Assembly: GCF_018860665.1 (NCBI RefSeq)
Contig: NZ_JAHKPK010000056.1
Coordinates: 1-58,753 of the forward strand
Direction: 5' to 3'
Source: Pacificibacter marinus
Lineage (GTDB): Bacteria > Pseudomonadota > Alphaproteobacteria > Rhodobacterales > Rhodobacteraceae
DNA length: 58,753 nucleotides
Shown: one piece after another, positions 1-8,611 of the stretch
How the letters are laid out: each line of letters opens with the position of its first letter
Numbering within the stretch: the first letter of the stretch is position 1
Made by a program: the position numbers and the translations under genes
The notes under the pieces: model-generated
What the model saw: only the letters and a program-made list of their open reading frames with translations
What the model was told of the DNA's origin: nothing
Databases searched by the model: none

Positions 1-152
1 AGGCATAGCACCGAGATGCTTTCCTCGCCACGCAGGCCCGCCAAGACGATGCGGATTTTCTCTTCAGCTGAATAGGTTTGCCGCGTCTTGCGGCGGATGT
101 TCTTAACCACCTTGTCGGCGGCGTCTTTTGATGTCTGGGGCTTCTTCGTCAT
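1..152 (-). CDS. IS3-family transposase OrfA, N-terminal part (cut by window edge)
   Basis: The minus strand reads MTKKPQTSKDAADKVVKN and continues through a segment containing YSAEEKIRIVLAGLRGEE. This is the start of IS3-family OrfA, the helix-turn-helix subunit that binds the element's ends and is normally joined to OrfB by programmed frameshifting. Its ATG (150-152) follows a good ribosome site, AGGAGA, 6-8 bases upstream. The rest of OrfA and OrfB would lie to the left of the window. The sequence from 153 to about 240 is the element's outer end, with a TGAGTGTCTGACGTCA-like tip near 225-240; the exact boundary cannot be set from one end. The family call rests on sequence recognition. Confidence 0.85.
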   Translation of the reverse strand, partial: MTKKPQTSKDAADKVVKNIRRKTRQTYSAEEKIRIVLAGLRGEESISVLC

Positions 153-353
153 CTCGATCTCCTAATCGATAAGATGAACCAGAAATCCTCCGTTATTCAA
201 ATCCTCAAATCTGTCCCACGGGTGCTGACGTCAGACACTCAATGTTAAACTCTATAGCAATCCACTTGCCCCTCCCCGCGCTTCGGTCTTAAACGGAAGG
301 TGCATCGACAGCCGTACTCTGTCTGCGCAGGCCAAAGCCAAAGAGGTATCACA

Positions 354-1259
354 TTGCTTTTCTTCACCATCTGGCCGATTTTCGCGCTTATCTGCCTTGG
401 ATATGTTCTTGTCCGGAGTGGTTTTCCCAATCCAGGCTTCTGGCCTGCTGCCGAGCGGATCAACTATTTCATTTTTTTCCCAGCCCTTCTTGTTAGCAGT
501 CTCGCTGATGCCCCCATCCGCGATCCACAGGTACTGCGGCTTGGCTGTGCGACCGTTGCCACCATTCTGATAGCGGCACTCGCTCTGACCTTGATCCGGC
601 GCGCATACCCTATGCCTGCCGCGCGCTTTGGCCCTGTGCTGCAAGGCTCGGTACGCTTCAACACCTATTTGGGGCTGGCTATTCTTGCCACTCTGGCAGG
701 ACCCGTAGGAATCGAGCGCGCGGCAATTTATCTTGCTATCGCCGTGCCCTTGGTCAACGTCTTGTCCGTCATGGCCCTGACCGAGGCCGGTCACGGCCGT
801 ACGCCGCTTGCCATGCTCCGTACAATGGCACGCAACCCGCTGATCCTTGCATGCCTAGGGGGCATCGCACTGGCGCTAACCGGATGGGGTCTGCCCTTTG
901 GCACAGGGCGCTTCCTTGAGCTGATTGCACAAGCCAGCTTGCCGCTTGGCCTGCTCTGCGTGGGGGCAGCACTGCAGCCCACCACCCTGCATCGTGACGG
1001 GTTAACCTTGGCTGCAACCGGCGCTTTGCGCCTCTTATTGATGCCTTTTCTCGCAGCACTCATCGCGCGCGCCGTCGGCCTCAGCGGGGCCGAAGCCCTG
1101 GTGCTAGTCGTTTTCTCTGCTATCCCCACAGCCCCCACTTCCTATGTGTTGACCCAGCAAATGAACGGCGATGGCACGCTGATGGCAGGTATCGTCACCT
1201 CTCAAACCATCGCCGGCATTGCCACAATTCCATTGGTCCTGTGGGTCCTCACTATTTGA
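354..1259 (+). CDS. AEC (auxin efflux carrier) family permease
   Basis: About 301 residues, almost entirely hydrophobic, with eight to ten predicted membrane spans. The opening pattern FFTIWPIFALICLGYVLVR and the late PTAPTSYVLTQQMNGD segment are typical of AEC-family transporters, which move small organic acids across the inner membrane. I start it at TTG 354 because AGAGG sits 7 bases before it and the family begins there; an upstream ATG at 300 would add 18 unlikely polar residues. It stands alone between two insertion sequences, with only the IS3 element upstream and a LysR remnant on the opposite strand downstream. LysR-AEC pairs are common, so the broken regulator may once have controlled it. 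Substrate unknown. Confidence 0.8.
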   Translation: MLFFTIWPIFALICLGYVLVRSGFPNPGFWPAAERINYFIFFPALLVSSLADAPIRDPQVLRLGCATVATILIAALALTLIRRAYPMPAARFGPVLQGSVRFNTYLGLAILATLAGPVGIERAAIYLAIAVPLVNVLSVMALTEAGHGRTPLAMLRTMARNPLILACLGGIALALTGWGLPFGTGRFLELIAQASLPLGLLCVGAALQPTTLHRDGLTLAATGALRLLLMPFLAALIARAVGLSGAEALVLVVFSAIPTAPTSYVLTQQMNGDGTLMAGIVTSQTIAGIATIPLVLWVLTI

Positions 1260-1390
1260 CGCAGCGCAGCGGAATGCAGCGGTTGATGAATGACCTGTGT
1301 GGGGTGTTCGCGTCGATCGACACAACCGGCGGTGAGTTGTCAAAGCAGACATCATTATATGGGGGGATGACTTCGGGTTCTTTCAGCGCG

Positions 1391-1533
1391 CTATTTTGAC
1401 TTCCGTGCTGCCAATGCTTGCGAAAATGCATCGGCCAAGGCGCGCACGCGTCGTGGCTGTGCTCTTCCTGGGGGAAACATCATTTGAAGCGGATTGGGAG
1501 GTGGTGCAAAATCTTCAAGGAGAGCGTGTAACC
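1391..1533 (-). pseudogene. LysR-type regulator, C-terminal remnant cut by IS481
   Basis: Read on the minus strand from the IS481 border, one open frame gives LHALLEDFAPPPNPLQMMF, then PPGRAQPRRVRALADAF and a stop at 1391-1393. This is the usual end of a LysR effector domain (a Leu-Glu-Asp-Phe segment, a Pro-rich turn, then Pro-Arg-Arg-Val-Arg before the last helix). About 45 codons remain. The missing 5' part is not found on the other side of the insertion element, so the insertion was accompanied or followed by a deletion. No start codon or promoter remains, so it is non-functional. Confidence 0.75.
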
Positions 1534-2491
1534 TAGACGGACCCGCGGGACACTTGTGGGGTTACTGTAGCTTGTCTCTGAGCGCCTCGTAAGGGGTTTG
1601 TCCGTTGTGGGCACCGTGCGGCCTGGCGAAGTTGTAGAACCGTTCCCATTCGTCGAGTTTAGCCTCCAGATCGACATCACCTTTGTAGCTGAGAAGTTGA
1701 TAGAACTCCTGTTGATCGGAACGGTGGGATCGCTCGACTTTGCCGTTCAATTGCGGTGTGCCGCGTTTGATGTAGGCGTGCCTGATCCCGAGATCTTCGA
1801 CATGCCAATGGAACTTGGCCTGAAACTCGTGGCCATTATCCGTGCGCACTTCGCGAATGCGAAACGGGACCTTTTCGATGATGTGGTCAATGAAGTCGAT
1901 GGCGTTTGCCTGCGTATGTTTCTCGTAGACCTTGAGGGCGCGAACTCTGGTTGCATCGTCGATCGCGGTGTATTGGAACCGGCGGATCTTTTCGCCGCAT
2001 TTTCCTTTGAAGGTCAAGAGCTTGACGTCTACTTGGATGTGGTGACCTGGAACCTGCTTCTGATATCGCTTGGTATGCAGCTTGCGCATTCGTGTGCCTC
2101 TGAGGATACGGTAGACCCTGGCATCTGAGATTTTGATGCCGTGGTAACGTGCCAAATACCAGACGATCCTTATGGGCCCCAGGTGATACTTGCGGCGCAG
2201 ATACAGAACCTTCTCGACGATTTCAGCAGGTGTTTGATTGGCCGGGTTCTTCGGAATTGATTTGGCATTCTTCAAGCCAGCCTCCCCATGCTTTTGATAG
2301 GCATCCCGCCATCTATAAAAGCTGGATCTCCCAATCCCAAAAATACCGGCATGCTTTGCGTACATTGCCGATCTTCTCAGCATGCTGGAGCACTCTCAGC
2401 TTGCGTTGAATGTCACGTTCTTCGTTCGTCATAAAAACTTCCCCCACCCAAAATTGGGTAATTTACAGGAAGTGTCCCGAGAGTCCGTACA
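1534..2491. mobile_element. IS481-family insertion sequence, decayed
   Basis: The element is bounded by imperfect inverted ends: 1537-1555 reads ACGGACCCGCGGGACACTT, and the complement of 2470-2488 reads ACGGACTCTCGGGACACTT (17 of 19 identical). Its single transposase gene lies on the minus strand and is frameshifted. No clear target-site duplication was found, which fits the loss of adjacent LysR sequence on one side. Total size is about 0.96 kb; the outermost two or three bases are uncertain. Confidence 0.8.
1562..2432 (-). pseudogene. IS481-family transposase, frameshifted
   Basis: Translation starts at ATG 2430-2432 as MTNEERDIQRKLRVLQHAEK and runs in frame to about 2344. A five-A run on the plus strand (2339-2343, TTTTT on the coding strand) then shifts the frame; one T fewer restores CRYFGIGRSSFYRWRDAY and the rest of the protein. 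The integrase core keeps the catalytic triad: Asp in QVDVK, Asp in RTDNGHEF and Glu in NGKVERSH. Compared with the family as I remember it, about nine residues are missing after VYRIL, before RGTRMRKL. The frameshift plus in-frame deletion make it probably inactive, although a homopolymer sequencing error could explain the first defect. Confidence 0.85.
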
Positions 2492-2625
2492 TATTTACAT
2501 ATTCTAAATCTCTTTCTTATGCTCCGGGGGCATACGCCCCAATCAACTGTTCGAGTTTGAAGAAAGAGAAGGGTCGCCAGTCTAGATTACGTGGTCGCAC
2601 CACAAGGGGCTAACGGCGTACACCT

Positions 2626-2661
2626 TCCCGATCCGGTATCTTGCAAAACGCCGGATCGGGA
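2626..2661. repeat. Perfect 11-bp inverted repeat upstream of the AraC gene
   Basis: TCCCGATCCGG at 2626-2636 is repeated as its exact complement CCGGATCGGGA at 2651-2661, with a 14-base spacer. There is no T-run after it and no intact gene ending just before it, so it does not look like a simple terminator. It lies 91 bases before the AraC start and could be a regulator site, an RNA hairpin in the leader, or an old IS end. Confidence 0.6.
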
Positions 2662-2751
2662 TAACGATAGCAAACTTCCGATACATAAGGGGCTAGTCAA
2701 ACTTATGATAATTGCCTTGCGAGGTTTGTACTCATATTCCAATGTAGATTG

Positions 2752-3711
2752 ATGAACACAACGCTTACCTTTTCCTGCAACCGTTTTGAAGATGCACAGG
2801 CGCACCTTTCAGAATCGTATTGCCGCCATCGGCTGGTGCCTTTGGGCGGGCGGCCTATCGAGTTATCACATGTTTCAGCGTCATTTGGGACAGAAGCCTT
2901 CAATACCTTGAGTTATGGCGCAGAAATTGAAGTGAAGGCGAATGGTTTCGAGGGGTTCTATATGTTCGAGATGCCGCTGCATGGTGGTGTCGATATTTCA
3001 ATTGGTCAACAGCAGGCGCAATCGCAGCCTGGGCGCGCACTCCTGCTTTCCCCGGGGCAGAGATTTCATTCGCGTTGGAAGCCAGACACTTACCAGTGGA
3101 TGTTGCAAATCAGTCAAAAGTCCATTCAAACTGCATTTGAAAAACGCGCGCATCGTCGGCTGGATGCGGAAATCGTGTTTGATCCAGTGATTGAACTCGG
3201 GACGCCTCATGGACAATTCTTGCAAACGGCTATGAGTGATTTGGCACATTATATGGGTAATTACGATTCCGCACAGGGAGACATGTTTCAGCAACGGTTT
3301 GATACTGTTGTTGAGTTGTTAATTTCAAATTTGCCATATTTTCGCAATGGCTCGCCAGTTCCAGAGCGGCTGTATGCCACGCCGCGACATGTTCATCGCG
3401 TGGTTGAAATCATGCAAACCCGCTTTCATGAGGCGCTCTCAGTCGCTGACTTGGCGGTGGAGGTGGGCGTCTCTGAACGCGCACTTTATGATGGGTTTCA
3501 GCGGTATTATCAAAAACCGCCCTATGAGGTGCTAATGCGAATTCGCATGGATGTTGCGCGCAGCCTCATACGAAAAGATGATTTACCTTTGTCGGCAGTG
3601 GCTAGGCGCGTAGGTATGCCGCATCAAGGACGGTTCTCAGGGTTGTACCGAAAAACCTTTGGAGTGCGGCCATTGGCCGACCGGAGAACGCGGCACAAGC
3701 TAAAAGAGTAG
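2752..3711 (+). CDS. AraC-family transcriptional regulator of the TrpA/TrpB-like operon
   Basis: About 319 residues. The N-terminal two thirds resemble the AraC-binding-like sensor domain (PF14525 type), with CRHRLVPLGG near residue 27 and a GFYMFEMPLHGG segment near residue 70. The last 100 residues form the double helix-turn-helix: LSVADLAVEVGVSERALYDGF, then a second motif ending GRFSGLYRKTFGVRPL. ATG 2752 is preferred; a TTG one codon earlier is possible. It lies 154 bases upstream of the TrpA-like gene on the same strand, so it is the likely local activator. The AraC at 11832-12845 shares the same sensor signature (CDHRLEPMG), suggesting that the two regulators sense related molecules. 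Ligand unknown. Confidence 0.88.
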   Translation: MNTTLTFSCNRFEDAQAHLSESYCRHRLVPLGGRPIELSHVSASFGTEAFNTLSYGAEIEVKANGFEGFYMFEMPLHGGVDISIGQQQAQSQPGRALLLSPGQRFHSRWKPDTYQWMLQISQKSIQTAFEKRAHRRLDAEIVFDPVIELGTPHGQFLQTAMSDLAHYMGNYDSAQGDMFQQRFDTVVELLISNLPYFRNGSPVPERLYATPRHVHRVVEIMQTRFHEALSVADLAVEVGVSERALYDGFQRYYQKPPYEVLMRIRMDVARSLIRKDDLPLSAVARRVGMPHQGRFSGLYRKTFGVRPLADRRTRHKLKE

Positions 3712-3771
3712 CTTCCGTTTTATGTTTTATCCACATCCTGCATAATGTTAAGTTTAGGCGTGCGTCGGAGC

Positions 3772-3800
3772 TTGACTATGCCATTTCCCGTGTCTCTATT
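3772..3800 (+). promoter_or_regulatory. Probable sigma70-type promoter of the TrpA-like/kinase/ABC operon
   Basis: TTGACT (3772-3777; 5 of 6 to consensus) and TCTATT (3795-3800; 4 of 6) are separated by 17 bases, 66 bases before the first ATG. The conserved 17-bp dyad begins at the last base of the -10 box, so a protein bound there would cover the transcription start. Confidence 0.5.
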
Positions 3801-3816
3801 TATTTTAAATCTAAAG
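3800..3816 (-). promoter_or_regulatory. Shared 17-bp dyad motif, copy 1
   Basis: On the minus strand: CTTTAGATTTAAAATAA. It fits the window-wide consensus CTTTARRYYTAAARTAA and is 15 of 17 identical to copy 2 at 12857-12873. It starts at the -10 box of the TrpA-like operon promoter, a position expected for a repressor site. The binding protein is unknown; AraC, GntR and MarR regulators are all encoded nearby. Confidence 0.55.
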
Positions 3817-3865
3817 CGCCTGCTGCGCTATTTGACGGTTTAAGAATTGGGAGAGAGATACTGAA

Positions 3866-4636
3866 ATGGCACGCCCGAACTTAAAAAACAATGGCCTGCT
3901 TTCTCAACGAGAAGCGCCAGTTTTAAGTTGTTATTTTCCGCTAGGAGATCCTAAGGTCCCTGTGGATTTGGTCGATATTTATGCCGATCATGGGGTCGAT
4001 GTCCTGGAAATAGGACTTGCGTCTGATCACCCTTTTTTAGACGGGCCCGATGTCAGTGCCTCAATGAAACGCGCGGATGTAGACCGAGCGCGAAAAGATT
4101 TGGATCGCGTGATGAATCACCTATCCAAACGTAGGGTTGCTCCGAAAATTTTGTTGATGGGCTATGTTGAGCAGGCGCATAAAGGTCGAGAGGATACTCA
4201 CTTTTGGTCGGGGATCGATAGTTTCCTAAGTGTTGGGTGTAGCAATGAACATATCGCACAGCAAATCGAAAAAACCGCCATCGGGGCAGGGGTCGCACCT
4301 TCTGTCTTCGTGGGATGGCCTATCGTGGACCATGACATTGATGCGGTTAGAAAGGCGACGTTTTACGTGATGCTTCAAGCTGGCGCTGGGCAAACAGGAC
4401 CGCGCAAAGAGTTGGATCCGGAAAACCGCCAACGTATCCTGCAGTTGCGTGATGCCGGTGTCGATGTTCCGATTTTGTTGGGGTTTGGCATTTCCAACGG
4501 GGCCCAAGCACGTGAAGCAATTTCACTAGGGGCGGATGGCGTCGTTGTGGGATCTCAAGTCTTAAGGGCTGCGCTTGAGGGAGATAAGGTATTGAAATCT
4601 TTATTTACAGATTTGCGGAGTGGGCTTGATGCGTGA
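3866..4636 (+). CDS. TrpA-like (tryptophan synthase alpha family) protein 1, probable retro-aldolase
   Basis: A 256-residue TIM-barrel protein of the TrpA family. Genuine TrpA splits indole-3-glycerol phosphate into indole and glyceraldehyde 3-phosphate. The acid/base pair is kept: Glu48 in VLEIG (TrpA Glu49) and Asp59 in PFLDG (TrpA Asp60). The phosphate-gripping end is also kept: GQTG near residue 176 and GFGISNGAQ with GADGVVVGS near residues 210-230. The middle (after LMGYVEQAHKG) is very divergent and carries an insertion-like stretch, so the substrate probably differs. It is the first gene of an operon with a kinase, a sugar-type importer, a TrpB-like protein and a second TrpA. No trpC, trpD, trpE or trpF is nearby, so a catabolic aldolase role is more likely than tryptophan synthesis. 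Confidence 0.85.
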   Translation: MARPNLKNNGLLSQREAPVLSCYFPLGDPKVPVDLVDIYADHGVDVLEIGLASDHPFLDGPDVSASMKRADVDRARKDLDRVMNHLSKRRVAPKILLMGYVEQAHKGREDTHFWSGIDSFLSVGCSNEHIAQQIEKTAIGAGVAPSVFVGWPIVDHDIDAVRKATFYVMLQAGAGQTGPRKELDPENRQRILQLRDAGVDVPILLGFGISNGAQAREAISLGADGVVVGSQVLRAALEGDKVLKSLFTDLRSGLDA

Positions 4637-6116
4637 TGGAACACTGATCATTGGATTTGATATCGGCTCAACGGCTGTCAAAGCGGGTCTGTTCAACATT
4701 GATGGTACAGTCGTCGATCAGTGGAGTCGTTCTTATCCGACGTCTCGACCAGGGCCGGGTTTGGTTGAACAAGATCCACAAGACTGGTTGGATGGTATCC
4801 AAAATGCGATCGATGCCTTGCTTGAAGGGCGTGATGCCAATTGCGTAGGGGCAATTGGCATATGTAGCCAAGTCAATACAGAGGTGTTTGTTGATGCGTC
4901 AGGCGTACCATTATGCCCCGCGATAACGTGGCAAGACGTGCGTGCCGCAGATCAAGCCACCGCTTTGAAAGACCGTATCACGCCGGCGCTTAAGCAGGCG
5001 TGGTGGGGGACTGATATGCCGATTGGGGCAAGTCATGTGATGGCCAAAATGCAATGGATGGAACAAATGCATCCAGATATTTGGGACCGCACATGCTATG
5101 TCTTGTCGCCTAAGGACTATTGTCTTTTTAAACTTGCAGGTGTTGCCGTTTCTGATCCCATTGCATCGTTCGGTCAGGTGGGCACAGACCTTGAATATAT
5201 CTCGCCACTTCTTGACTTGATGCCTGGGGCATCAAAGCGTTTGCCTCCCTTGCGCTTTTTCACCGATGTTGTTGGAGAGATGGAACTTGGAAGTCACAAA
5301 CGCAAAGTGCCTGTCGTTTCTGGCACAATGGATGCATGGGGAAACCTATTTGGCTGTGGTGTATATGAACCGGGACAAGGCATGTATATCAGCGGCACAA
5401 GTGAAATCTTGTCGGTCGTTGGCAGCGAGCGGATTGGAGCTTCTGGGGTTGTAACCTTTGCCACCGTGGACAATTTGGTGGTAAATGCAGGCCCCACTCA
5501 AAGTGGCGCGGACAGTCTGCGGTGGTGGGGCAATGTCGTGGACAAGACCCCAGCAGAATTGATCGCCTTGGCTGAGCAAGTGGATCGCGCGCAAAGCAAT
5601 GTGCTTTTCCTTCCGCAGCTGGAAGGTGAGCGTGCTCCAATTTGGAATTCTAATATACGAGGATCATTCATCGGGTTGGACAGTCGAACATCAGGCCCAG
5701 AGTTTGCAATGGCCGTTTTGGAGGGCGTTGCTATGTCAGCGCGCCATTTGTTTGATGCTTTGGGTCAAGCCGCAGGCGCTCAGCCAGATTATCTTCTGTA
5801 TGGCGGTGGCGGTGCGCGTTCGGATTTGTGGAGCCAAATCAGAGCAGATGTTCTTGGCGTACCGCTGCACAAATTTGAGTATGGTGATGTCGGATGCCTT
5901 GGCGCCGCCATTCTGGCCGCCGTTGGCATTGGTGCATTCCCCGATATTAAAAGCGCTGTACCAAACATGACGCGGGTCGAGAAAATCTTTGAACCAGACC
6001 CGCGCCAAAAGGCGCGATATGACACAATGTTTGAGACCTATCTGCGCGCCATTGATGCGCTGGAACCATTGACTGTTTTGAACAACAAAGAGCATCACCA
6101 CAAGATGCCAGCTTAA
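4629..6116 (+). CDS. FGGY-family carbohydrate kinase (xylulokinase-like)
   Basis: About 495 residues with the two actin-like ATPase halves of FGGY kinases. IGFDIGSTAVKAGLFN opens the N-terminal domain (phosphate-1 loop, Asp11). SGTMDAWGNLFGCG holds the probable catalytic base Asp. GTSEILS and YGGGGARSDLWSQ are C-terminal nucleotide-binding motifs. The family phosphorylates sugars, polyols or glycerol in the cytoplasm with ATP. ATG 4629 overlaps the TrpA-like stop by 8 bases and has GGAG 8 bases upstream; a GTG at 4620 is the alternative. Between a TrpA-like aldolase and an importer, it probably phosphorylates the imported compound to make the aldolase substrate. The specific substrate cannot be read from sequence. 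Confidence 0.9.
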   Translation: MRDGTLIIGFDIGSTAVKAGLFNIDGTVVDQWSRSYPTSRPGPGLVEQDPQDWLDGIQNAIDALLEGRDANCVGAIGICSQVNTEVFVDASGVPLCPAITWQDVRAADQATALKDRITPALKQAWWGTDMPIGASHVMAKMQWMEQMHPDIWDRTCYVLSPKDYCLFKLAGVAVSDPIASFGQVGTDLEYISPLLDLMPGASKRLPPLRFFTDVVGEMELGSHKRKVPVVSGTMDAWGNLFGCGVYEPGQGMYISGTSEILSVVGSERIGASGVVTFATVDNLVVNAGPTQSGADSLRWWGNVVDKTPAELIALAEQVDRAQSNVLFLPQLEGERAPIWNSNIRGSFIGLDSRTSGPEFAMAVLEGVAMSARHLFDALGQAAGAQPDYLLYGGGGARSDLWSQIRADVLGVPLHKFEYGDVGCLGAAILAAVGIGAFPDIKSAVPNMTRVEKIFEPDPRQKARYDTMFETYLRAIDALEPLTVLNNKEHHHKMPA

Positions 6117-6140
6117 CCCCAACACATGAGGAGATATATG

Positions 6141-7058
6141 ATGACCACCTTGAAAACTTCTATAACGGCACTGACGTTGGCAACGTTTGGCTGCCTTCCT
6201 GCCTTTGCGACAGACGTTAATGTTTTGACGCCTTACATGAGCTCCATTCCCACAAACGATATGGTCCAAGCATTCATAGCCGAAGGTGAAGCGCGTGGCT
6301 GGAACGTGACTGTCATCGATACACGCAACGACTTTGCCCAATTGGCATCACGTATTGAAGATACCGTAAACGCAAAAGCTGATGCGATTGTATTGGTTTC
6401 AACCACGGCTGAGTTGATTGCCGATCAGGTGGCTCTGGCTGCCGAATCAGGCATACCGGTGATCTCGCTTGACGGTGCCAAGGCTGAAAACGTTGCTGTA
6501 AATGTGACCTCCAACAACTTTGATCTTGGTGTGCAATTGTCCGAAGCCCTGTTCACGTCGCTGGATGGCAAAGGCAATATCGTGAAATTCTTCCATTCAG
6601 CGCATCCGGGCGTGTACCAACGCGAACTGGGTTTGGACAAAACACTGGCTAAGTACCCAGATATCAATGTGATTGCAGAACATTTTGTTCAGGTTCCGGG
6701 CCCTGTGGACAATGGACGTATCGCGATGGAAAATATCCTGCGCCAACATGGTGATGAAATTGACGGTGTCTGGGCCGCATTCGATGACCCTGGTATCGGC
6801 GCAGAGCTGGCTTTTGAAGCCGAAGCGCCAGACTCTTCAGCCATTATCATGGGGATCGATGGCAATGAACAAGCCGTCGATATGATCTCCTCTTGCACCC
6901 ATTTCAAAATGACTTTGCGTCAAGATTTCGCGGGTATGGCCAAAATCGGCGCGCAACAGCTCGAGGCAATCCTTGCTGGGGGCACTGCTGAAAGCGACGA
7001 AATTTATGTGACTGCGATTCCGATTACAGCGCAAAGCCTTGGAGCTGACTGCGAATGA
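6141..7058 (+). CDS. Periplasmic sugar-type binding protein of ABC importer (Peripla_BP_4, RbsB-like)
   Basis: About 305 residues. A signal peptide (residues 1-23, ending AFA before TDV) is followed by a ribose-binding-type fold: VIDTRNDFAQLASRIEDTV, then ADAIVLVSTTAELIADQV, VISLDGA, and the late IIMGIDGNEQAVDMI segment. It captures the substrate in the periplasm for the ATPase and permease encoded next. ATG 6141 is chosen because GAGGAGA (6128-6134) is 6 bases before it; the ATG at 6126 lies partly inside that ribosome site. It follows the kinase by 24 bases and overlaps the ATPase gene by 4. Ribose-family binding proteins take pentoses, hexoses, polyols and some furanone or autoinducer ligands. 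Confidence 0.9.
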   Translation: MTTLKTSITALTLATFGCLPAFATDVNVLTPYMSSIPTNDMVQAFIAEGEARGWNVTVIDTRNDFAQLASRIEDTVNAKADAIVLVSTTAELIADQVALAAESGIPVISLDGAKAENVAVNVTSNNFDLGVQLSEALFTSLDGKGNIVKFFHSAHPGVYQRELGLDKTLAKYPDINVIAEHFVQVPGPVDNGRIAMENILRQHGDEIDGVWAAFDDPGIGAELAFEAEAPDSSAIIMGIDGNEQAVDMISSCTHFKMTLRQDFAGMAKIGAQQLEAILAGGTAESDEIYVTAIPITAQSLGADCE

Positions 7059-8611
7059 TAAAGTCGGAGCCAGATAATACCACAGGGGCAGGGCAGCCAT
7101 TTTTGACGCTGCGTGGTGTGAAAAAGCACTATGGTGGTGCTAAGGCGCTTGATGGTGCTGACCTCGTGGTCGAGGCTGGCTCCGTTCACAGCTTGGTTGG
7201 CGAGAACGGTGCAGGAAAGTCGACCTTAATCAAATCCTTGTCGGGTTTGATTGCACCTGATGCAGGCGATATTTTGGTTGATGGCAAACCTGTCACTATT
7301 TCTGGCGTGAAACAGGCCGAAGCACTTGGCTTTCGGTTTATCCACCAGGAACTCAGTCTCGTGCCGCATTTTACAGCTGTAGAAAACGCATTTGTTGGAC
7401 GGACCTATCCCCGCAAGGGCCCCTTCATTGATAGAGCGCAAATGCGGCAAACCATTGCAGAGACAGCGCGCAATATTGCCCCCGATCTACCATTGGATAT
7501 TCCTGTTGCAAAGATGACGACGGGGCAAAAACAGCTTGTGGAAATCATTCGCGCGTTGGTGGGCGCCCCTGCACGTTTGGTGGTGATGGATGAACCAACC
7601 GCCTCTTTGTCAGATGGCGAAGCGGCGCGTTTGCACCAAGCTGTCAACCGTATGTCCGAACAGGGTGTCGCGGTGATTTTCATTTCGCATCGCCTTGATG
7701 AGGTCATGCAAATTTGCGACAGCTACACGGTTTTGCGCAATGGCTGCACTGTTGGGGCAGGGCGCATTGCACAGACAGATCGTGCCGGTCTGGTTCATTT
7801 GATGTCTGGGCGTGAAGAATTGCGTGGGGCCGCACATATTCCCCCTGTCGGCAATCCTGTGGTTCTGCGTTTGCGTGATGTGCCATATGGCACGCGCGAT
7901 AGTCGGGTTTCTTTTGATGTCCGCGCAGGCGAAATCGTGGGCCTATATGGTCTTGTCGGGGCGGGGCGCTCGTCATTGATGAAACTGATTTGGGGGGCGT
8001 CAAAACATTCTGGCGGACAGATCGAACTTGACGGCACAGAGTTAAGGGCGGGACGTATCGGCGACAGGATCGCCAAAGGGGCGGCCTATGTCCCTGAAGA
8101 CAGGCGTCACGAAGGCCTGATCACCAGCCGTTCGATCGCGGATAATATCTCGATTGCGCAATTGCCTTCCATGCGCACTTGGAATGGATTGCCTTGGACA
8201 AGCCGACGCAAATTGGTGTCACGCAGCAAGACGGTTCAAACAACATTATCTGTTAAAATGGGGTCGCCATGGGATGGTCCATTGACGCTGTCTGGTGGCA
8301 ACCAACAAAAGCTTTTGTTCGGGCGATGGTACGGTCGTGACACGCGATTGCTGATCCTCGATGAACCAAGTCGCGGTGTCGATGTCGGCGCTAAGGCCGA
8401 AATTCACGACCTTGCACGCCGCTTTGCCGCAGATGGCGCCGCCGTTTTAATGACGACCAGTGACATGGATGAACTGATGGCCCTAAGCGCACGTGTTCTT
8501 GTGCTTGCCAGCGGTGAAATCACCGCTGAGTTTTCGGGCGAAACCCTAACCCCAAGACGCGTCATCGACGCAGCTTTTCAACACCAAACAGAAAAAGAGA
8601 CCCACGCATGA
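7055..8611 (+). CDS. Sugar-type ABC importer ATPase, two nucleotide-binding domains (RbsA-like)
   Basis: A 518-residue tandem ATPase. Domain 1 has Walker A GENGAGKST (residues 49-57), a signature-like MTTGQKQLVEI and Walker B LVVMDEPTASL. Domain 2 has a degenerate Walker A, GLVGAGRSS, signature LSGGNQQKLLFGRW and Walker B LLILDEPSRGVDVG. The weak second Walker A is normal in the RbsA/MglA/XylG group. It powers uptake with the permease encoded at 8608. The start codon overlaps the binding-protein stop (ATGA) and its stop overlaps the permease start, indicating translational coupling. Confidence 0.93.
   Translation: MIKSEPDNTTGAGQPFLTLRGVKKHYGGAKALDGADLVVEAGSVHSLVGENGAGKSTLIKSLSGLIAPDAGDILVDGKPVTISGVKQAEALGFRFIHQELSLVPHFTAVENAFVGRTYPRKGPFIDRAQMRQTIAETARNIAPDLPLDIPVAKMTTGQKQLVEIIRALVGAPARLVVMDEPTASLSDGEAARLHQAVNRMSEQGVAVIFISHRLDEVMQICDSYTVLRNGCTVGAGRIAQTDRAGLVHLMSGREELRGAAHIPPVGNPVVLRLRDVPYGTRDSRVSFDVRAGEIVGLYGLVGAGRSSLMKLIWGASKHSGGQIELDGTELRAGRIGDRIAKGAAYVPEDRRHEGLITSRSIADNISIAQLPSMRTWNGLPWTSRRKLVSRSKTVQTTLSVKMGSPWDGPLTLSGGNQQKLLFGRWYGRDTRLLILDEPSRGVDVGAKAEIHDLARRFAADGAAVLMTTSDMDELMALSARVLVLASGEITAEFSGETLTPRRVIDAAFQHQTEKETHA

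Noticed and set aside
1598-2128. Open frame of 176 codons on the plus strand
   Set aside because: It is the antisense of the IS481 transposase gene and has no family resemblance of its own.
2626-2661. Hairpin as a rho-independent terminator
   Set aside because: There is no T-run and no intact upstream gene that would need it.
3712-3865. Tryptophan-type leader peptide or riboswitch before the TrpA-like gene
   Set aside because: No short Trp-rich frame and no convincing alternative hairpins were seen; a simple promoter plus dyad explains the gap.
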